A stretch of 36,357 bases of DNA from a virus, in IMG/VR virus record IMGVR_UViG_3300020470_000076, positions 1 through 36,357 of that record; one strand, given 5' to 3'. The number at the start of each line of letters is the position of its first letter. The stretch's first letter is position 1. Under the pieces are notes generated by a model. The model did no database searches, was not told where the DNA came from, and worked only from the letters and a program-made list of their open reading frames with translations. Below, one piece after another: positions 33,284 through 36,357 of the stretch. Position numbers and translations under genes: made by a program.

Positions 33284-33916
33284 ATGGGAAAGAATTTTAG
33301 TGCTAATAACACTACAGACAGAAGAAAACAAACGGATTTCTATGAGACACCTTACAGTCTTACTAGAAAGTTTCTTGATGTAGAGGAGTTTGATAAGTCT
33401 TTAGGTGTATGTGAACCTGCATGTGGTAAAGGAGCTGTAAGTAAAGTTCTAAAAGAATATTGGAATAAAGATCTCGTAACTGCATATGATCAAGAAGTAA
33501 ATTTCTTATGGGAAGATGGTTTTTATGATTATATTATTACAAATCCACCATTTACTATTGCATCCGAGTTTATTAGTAAAGCAAAAAGAGTAGCAACAAA
33601 GAAGTTTGCATTTCTCTTACCATTATCATATTTGCATGGGAAGAAGAGATATGATGAGATATACTCAGACAGAGAGTACGGACTCAAGAAAGTATATGTC
33701 TTCACTAGGTATCCCATGTTAGGTGAAAAATTAAGAGAAGATGGCAAGTATAAAACTGGAATGATGGTGTATGCTTGGTTTGTATGGGAGAATGGACATT
33801 CTGGTTTACCTATGATAGACTGGTTGGACAACAACGAGGATGTTCTCTCCAAAAAAGATATGAAAAAAACAGAGGGGTTGACAGATAATCCATTGAGTGC
33901 TATACTAGACGCATAA
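33284..33916 (+). CDS. DNA adenine methyltransferase-like protein (NPPF motif)
   Basis: This 210-residue protein has the S-adenosylmethionine-binding motif CEPACGKGA at residues 43-51, an acidic motif II residue at Asp69 (AYDQ), and the N6-adenine-type catalytic motif NPPF at residues 87-90 (YDYIITNPPFT). The N-terminal QTDFYETPYSLTRKFL is common to phage methyltransferases of this type. The protein is short and has no obvious target-recognition domain, so it may be minimal or may modify another substrate. No ribosome binding site lies between the promoter -10 and the ATG. The ParB-like gene follows 12 bp downstream. Possible roles are protection of phage DNA from restriction or marking of DNA for packaging or replication. 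Confidence 0.75.
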   Translation: MGKNFSANNTTDRRKQTDFYETPYSLTRKFLDVEEFDKSLGVCEPACGKGAVSKVLKEYWNKDLVTAYDQEVNFLWEDGFYDYIITNPPFTIASEFISKAKRVATKKFAFLLPLSYLHGKKRYDEIYSDREYGLKKVYVFTRYPMLGEKLREDGKYKTGMMVYAWFVWENGHSGLPMIDWLDNNEDVLSKKDMKKTEGLTDNPLSAILDA

Positions 33917-33928
33917 ATCAATTTCATC

Positions 33929-34984
33929 ATGGCATTTTCTACAATTATTGAGGTTCCTCTTTTAAAAAGAAATTTTGATATAGAGCAGTTGAAAAACTTA
34001 AGTCCTATACCAGAAGGTGAAGGTATTTCATTTGAAGAGTGGGCAATCTTAGATAAAGATGAAGTTTTATCTCATACAATGGCAAGAGAACTTGGTATTG
34101 TACTTCAAACCAGAACTGGTAAAGCAATATTTCCTGAGACTATCAATGAAATTGCTGATGATATTGAGAATGGAAAAGGATATAATTATCGCTTACCTCA
34201 ACCTTCTGTTTCAGTCTTAGAAACTCCTATTATTGGAACTGATGGGAAAGAAAAGAAATATGCAGTTAGAAATGGTAATAATAGATATGAGTTACCTTAT
34301 CAAGAATATCCTTGTGCTATTATCTCAGGAGAAGAATACGATCTTTTAAGATTTGGATGTACTGAAAACAATCCTGATACTTGGAGTAAAAAGAATGACA
34401 ATACTGAAGATGATGTTAAAGCAATGATTCAGATTGGATTTGAATGTGGTAAGATAGAAAAGAATGAAAATGCAGTTAGAGCAGAATTGGAAAAAAATTA
34501 TCCAAAAGTTCGTAATAGATCAAGAGATAGATTTATTTCAGAAATACTTGGTACTGTTGGTGTGAAAGTATCTTTCCAACCTTATAATAAGAAAACTATC
34601 GCAACTCATTTGGATGAACATTTCAATTTAGAATTGGGAGATGATAAAGATAATAAAATATTAAGAGTTACAAAGGGATGGGGTCGTCCTATGGATGATT
34701 TAAGAAATACTGTTGATATTTTAAAACAATGTATTGATAAAGATTATAATGGTTGGGATGTAGAAGTTTATTCTCATTTAAGTATGGGTGAGGGTGTTAC
34801 TGAAGATCCTAATGAAACTAATGCTGCTAGATTACGCATGGAGGATGAACAATACATACTGAAGTTTATAAGAGAAACTTGTATTCCGATTGTTGATAAG
34901 TTTCGTGCAGGTACACTTAAACTTCCTACTTTTCATTGGGTTGCTCAAGTTAATGGAAAGGAAAAATTGAATGAATTTCATTAA
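33929..34984 (+). CDS. ParB/Srx-like nuclease-fold protein (tentative)
   Basis: In this 351-residue protein, the motif RNGNNRYEL at residues 114-122, flanked by KYAV and a short strand PCAII, resembles the DGNHRxEA box of ParB/sulfiredoxin-like domains. The N-terminal segments LLKRNFDIEQLKNLSPIP and FPETINEIADDIENG fit the residues before that box. The C-terminal half is mixed alpha/beta with no motif I recognise. ParB-like domains bind or cut DNA using nucleotide, or act in DNA modification systems. The gene follows a methyltransferase 12 bp upstream and is closed by a strong terminator, suggesting a two-gene DNA-modification or processing unit. A CATAAATC sequence overlaps the previous stop and may or may not be a promoter. 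Confidence 0.5.
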   Translation: MAFSTIIEVPLLKRNFDIEQLKNLSPIPEGEGISFEEWAILDKDEVLSHTMARELGIVLQTRTGKAIFPETINEIADDIENGKGYNYRLPQPSVSVLETPIIGTDGKEKKYAVRNGNNRYELPYQEYPCAIISGEEYDLLRFGCTENNPDTWSKKNDNTEDDVKAMIQIGFECGKIEKNENAVRAELEKNYPKVRNRSRDRFISEILGTVGVKVSFQPYNKKTIATHLDEHFNLELGDDKDNKILRVTKGWGRPMDDLRNTVDILKQCIDKDYNGWDVEVYSHLSMGEGVTEDPNETNAARLRMEDEQYILKFIRETCIPIVDKFRAGTLKLPTFHWVAQVNGKEKLNEFH

Positions 34985-35006
34985 ACCACTTCCATAACTG
35001 TCACAT

Positions 35007-35029
35007 AACCCCCGAAAGGGGGTTTTTTT
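35007..35029 (+). terminator. Rho-independent terminator with GAAA tetraloop
   Basis: The stem AACCCCC/GGGGGTT with loop GAAA runs straight into a seven-base T tract. It lies 23 bp after the ParB-like stop. Confidence 0.92.
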
Positions 35030-35040
35030 ATGCTATAATA
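35029..35040 (+). promoter_or_regulatory. Extended -10 promoter immediately after the terminator
   Basis: TATGCTATAATA carries TG-N-TATAAT at 35031-35039. No convincing -35 box is visible at 16-18 bp. Transcription would start near 35046, about 15 bases before the helicase ATG at 35061. It has the same core as the elements at 22220-22231 and 33267-33278. Confidence 0.65.
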
Positions 35041-35060
35041 TATTCAACTGAGAAACATTA

Positions 35061-36257
35061 ATGCCTTTACGTCCACATCAAGTTAATGCTCTGGATGCAA
35101 TGGCAAATCATTCTAAGGGGCAGGTTATCGTTCCTACAGGTGGTGGCAAAACCATGTGTATGATAGAGGATGCTAAGAAAACATTCAATACTACTGGTGT
35201 ATTCCGCAGTGGTTTGGTTGATGGTGCAACTATTGTTGTAGTAGCACCACGCATATTATTGGCAGAGCAACTATCATCTGAATTTTTAGAATTAATTGAT
35301 AATGCTAGTGTGATGCACGTTCATAGTGGTGAAACATCACATCATTCTTCAACTAATATATGGGACATTTATTGGTGGCATAAGTACACCCAAGGCAATA
35401 AGATAATATTTACTACTTATCATTCACTTGATAAGGTTAAAAGATCTACCATTGATGTAGATACCATTTATTTTGATGAGGCACACAATAGTGTTCAACG
35501 AAACTTTTTCCCTTCTGTGGAACATTTTGCAACTGTGGGTTCTGACAGGTGCTTTTTCTTTACTGCTACTCCTAAGCATAGTCTTACTCCTTTCAAAGCT
35601 GGAATGAATGATACTGGAGTATATGGTAATGTTATATGTCAAGTTCCAGCTCCTGAGTTAGTTAAGCAAGGTTATATTTTACCACCTAAAGTAGAAGTAT
35701 ATCAGTCACGTTTACTCAACAAGCATGAGTTAGTTGCTGATGTTGATTGTGAGCAGATGATTGATTCTATTGATAATTTAGAGAAAGACAAGGTTCTTAT
35801 CTGTGCTAAGTCAACTAAGCAGATTGTAAATTTAGTATCACAGACTGACTTCTGTTGCCAGTTGAGAGAACGTGGTTATAATTGGATGTATATTACTGCT
35901 AAGACTGGTGCAGTAATCAATGGTAAGAAGGTTAGTAGAGATAAGTTCTTTGAGTTATTGAATAGTTGGGGTAAGGATGATTACACTAAGTTTGTAGTTC
36001 TACATCATAGCATCTTATCTGAGGGTATCAATGTAAATGGACTTGAGGCAGTTCTATTCTTGCGTTCTATGGATTATATTGGTATTAGTCAAACGATAGG
36101 TAGAGTGATTCGTAAAGGTTGCGTTAACAAGGAATATGGGTTAGTATGTGTACCTGTGTACTCTAAGGTTGGTATTTCTACTGCACGAAAGGTTGAGGCA
36201 GTTGTAGATACTATCTTCAATAGGGGTGAGGCAGCAACCAGCGTTATCACAAGATGA
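35061..36257 (+). CDS. Superfamily 2 DNA/RNA helicase
   Basis: This 398-residue protein has the ordered SF2 motifs: LRPHQVNALDAM (Q-like) at residues 3-14, Walker A PTGGGKT at 25-31, Ia VVAPRILLAEQ at 60-70, Walker B DEAH at 139-142, motif III TATP at 168-171, SEGIN (motif V region) at 320-324, and QTIGRVIR (motif VI) at 344-351. It should hydrolyse ATP to move on or unwind nucleic acid. It is shorter than T4 UvsW and has no extra nuclease domain, but resembles UvsW/RAD25-type helicases used in recombination and replication-fork handling. It has its own early-type promoter after a terminator, and the next gene begins with no gap, so an operon continues beyond the window. Confidence 0.88.
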   Translation: MPLRPHQVNALDAMANHSKGQVIVPTGGGKTMCMIEDAKKTFNTTGVFRSGLVDGATIVVVAPRILLAEQLSSEFLELIDNASVMHVHSGETSHHSSTNIWDIYWWHKYTQGNKIIFTTYHSLDKVKRSTIDVDTIYFDEAHNSVQRNFFPSVEHFATVGSDRCFFFTATPKHSLTPFKAGMNDTGVYGNVICQVPAPELVKQGYILPPKVEVYQSRLLNKHELVADVDCEQMIDSIDNLEKDKVLICAKSTKQIVNLVSQTDFCCQLRERGYNWMYITAKTGAVINGKKVSRDKFFELLNSWGKDDYTKFVVLHHSILSEGINVNGLEAVLFLRSMDYIGISQTIGRVIRKGCVNKEYGLVCVPVYSKVGISTARKVEAVVDTIFNRGEAATSVITR

Positions 36258-36357
36258 ATGAACATTTTTGTAACTAATCCCGATCCTCATAAATCTGCTA
36301 CTGAACTACCTGATAAACATGTAGTTAAGATGCCATTAGAAACATGTCAAATGCTTT
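36258..36357 (+). CDS. Start of a conserved phage protein (MNIFV...DKHVVKM type), truncated by the window
   Basis: ATG 36258 follows the helicase stop directly. An ATG four bases earlier leads to a stop after seven codons. The 33 visible residues start MNIFVTNPDPHKSATELPDK and continue HVVKMPLETCQML. This N-terminus, with the DKHVVKM box and a following LE..Q helix, is familiar from a widespread but poorly characterised protein of marine myophages. The function cannot be judged from this fragment. Co-transcription with the helicase suggests nucleic-acid metabolism. Confidence 0.7.
   Translation, partial: MNIFVTNPDPHKSATELPDKHVVKMPLETCQML

Noticed and set aside
33912-33919. CATAAATC overlapping the methyltransferase stop
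   Set aside because: One mismatch to the late-type octamer and only a 12-bp gap; it may be chance, and the gene is already covered by the upstream promoter.
36254-36277. ATG at 36254 as start of the last gene
   Set aside because: It reaches a stop after seven codons; the ATG at 36258 opens the conserved MNIFV frame.

Overview
The window looks like part of the genome of a T4-like marine myovirus, either a cyanophage or a pelagimyophage. The evidence is a compact, AT-rich, almost fully coding sequence. It holds T4-type head-completion, baseplate-hub and tail genes, followed by a long run of very large fibre and virion proteins of the kind seen in Prochlorococcus, Synechococcus and SAR11 myophages. 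No photosynthesis gene, tRNA, integrase, transposase or CRISPR array was seen, so the host cannot be fixed from this window.

Layout. Positions 1-1330 (minus strand) carry a gp48-like baseplate protein (cut by the window edge), a conserved 116-aa protein and the gp4 head-completion protein. A 38-bp divergent promoter region follows. Positions 1369-7377 (plus strand) hold the tail and baseplate hub: a tail-tube-fold protein, gp26 and gp51 (probably joined by a programmed -1 frameshift), two tape-measure-like proteins, a gp27-like hub protein and a gp5-like OB-fold protein without a lysozyme domain. Positions 7408-20592 encode a 616-aa virion protein, a beta-helical spike protein and three large fibre or virion proteins (1244, 544 and 1738 aa). 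Positions 20616-22205 encode a collagen-like fibre built from Gly-Asn-Lys triplets with a phage tail-collagen head domain. Positions 22202-23054 form a two-gene island behind a perfect sigma70 promoter: a 64-aa unknown protein and a 2OG-Fe(II) oxygenase. Positions 23087-33089 hold a 1984-aa virion protein with an S74-type self-cleaving chaperone tail, a glycine-rich adhesin-like protein and a 565-aa fibre. From 33284 onward are non-structural genes: a DNA methyltransferase, a ParB-like protein, an SF2 helicase and the start of one more gene. Two of these transcription units begin at compound terminator-promoter elements.

Regulation. Every structural-module gap of about 20 bp or more ahead of a late gene carries an octamer ending in TAAATA (NATAAATA, TCTAAATA or ACTAAATA) 17-33 bp before the next start codon. 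This resembles the T4 late promoter. The non-structural units instead share the extended -10 element TATGNTATAATA. The window therefore appears to contain a late structural regulon with one early-type island embedded in it, bordered on the right by early or middle genes.

Most interesting points: the gp26/gp51 frameshift signal (T TTT TTC with a GGAGGG stimulator nine bases upstream) placed exactly where tail-chaperone frameshifts occur in other phages; a Lys-rich collagen fibre next to a 2OG-Fe(II) oxygenase; a methyltransferase message that may be leaderless and whose -35 box overlaps a terminator hairpin loop; and extensive module sharing among the giant fibre genes.
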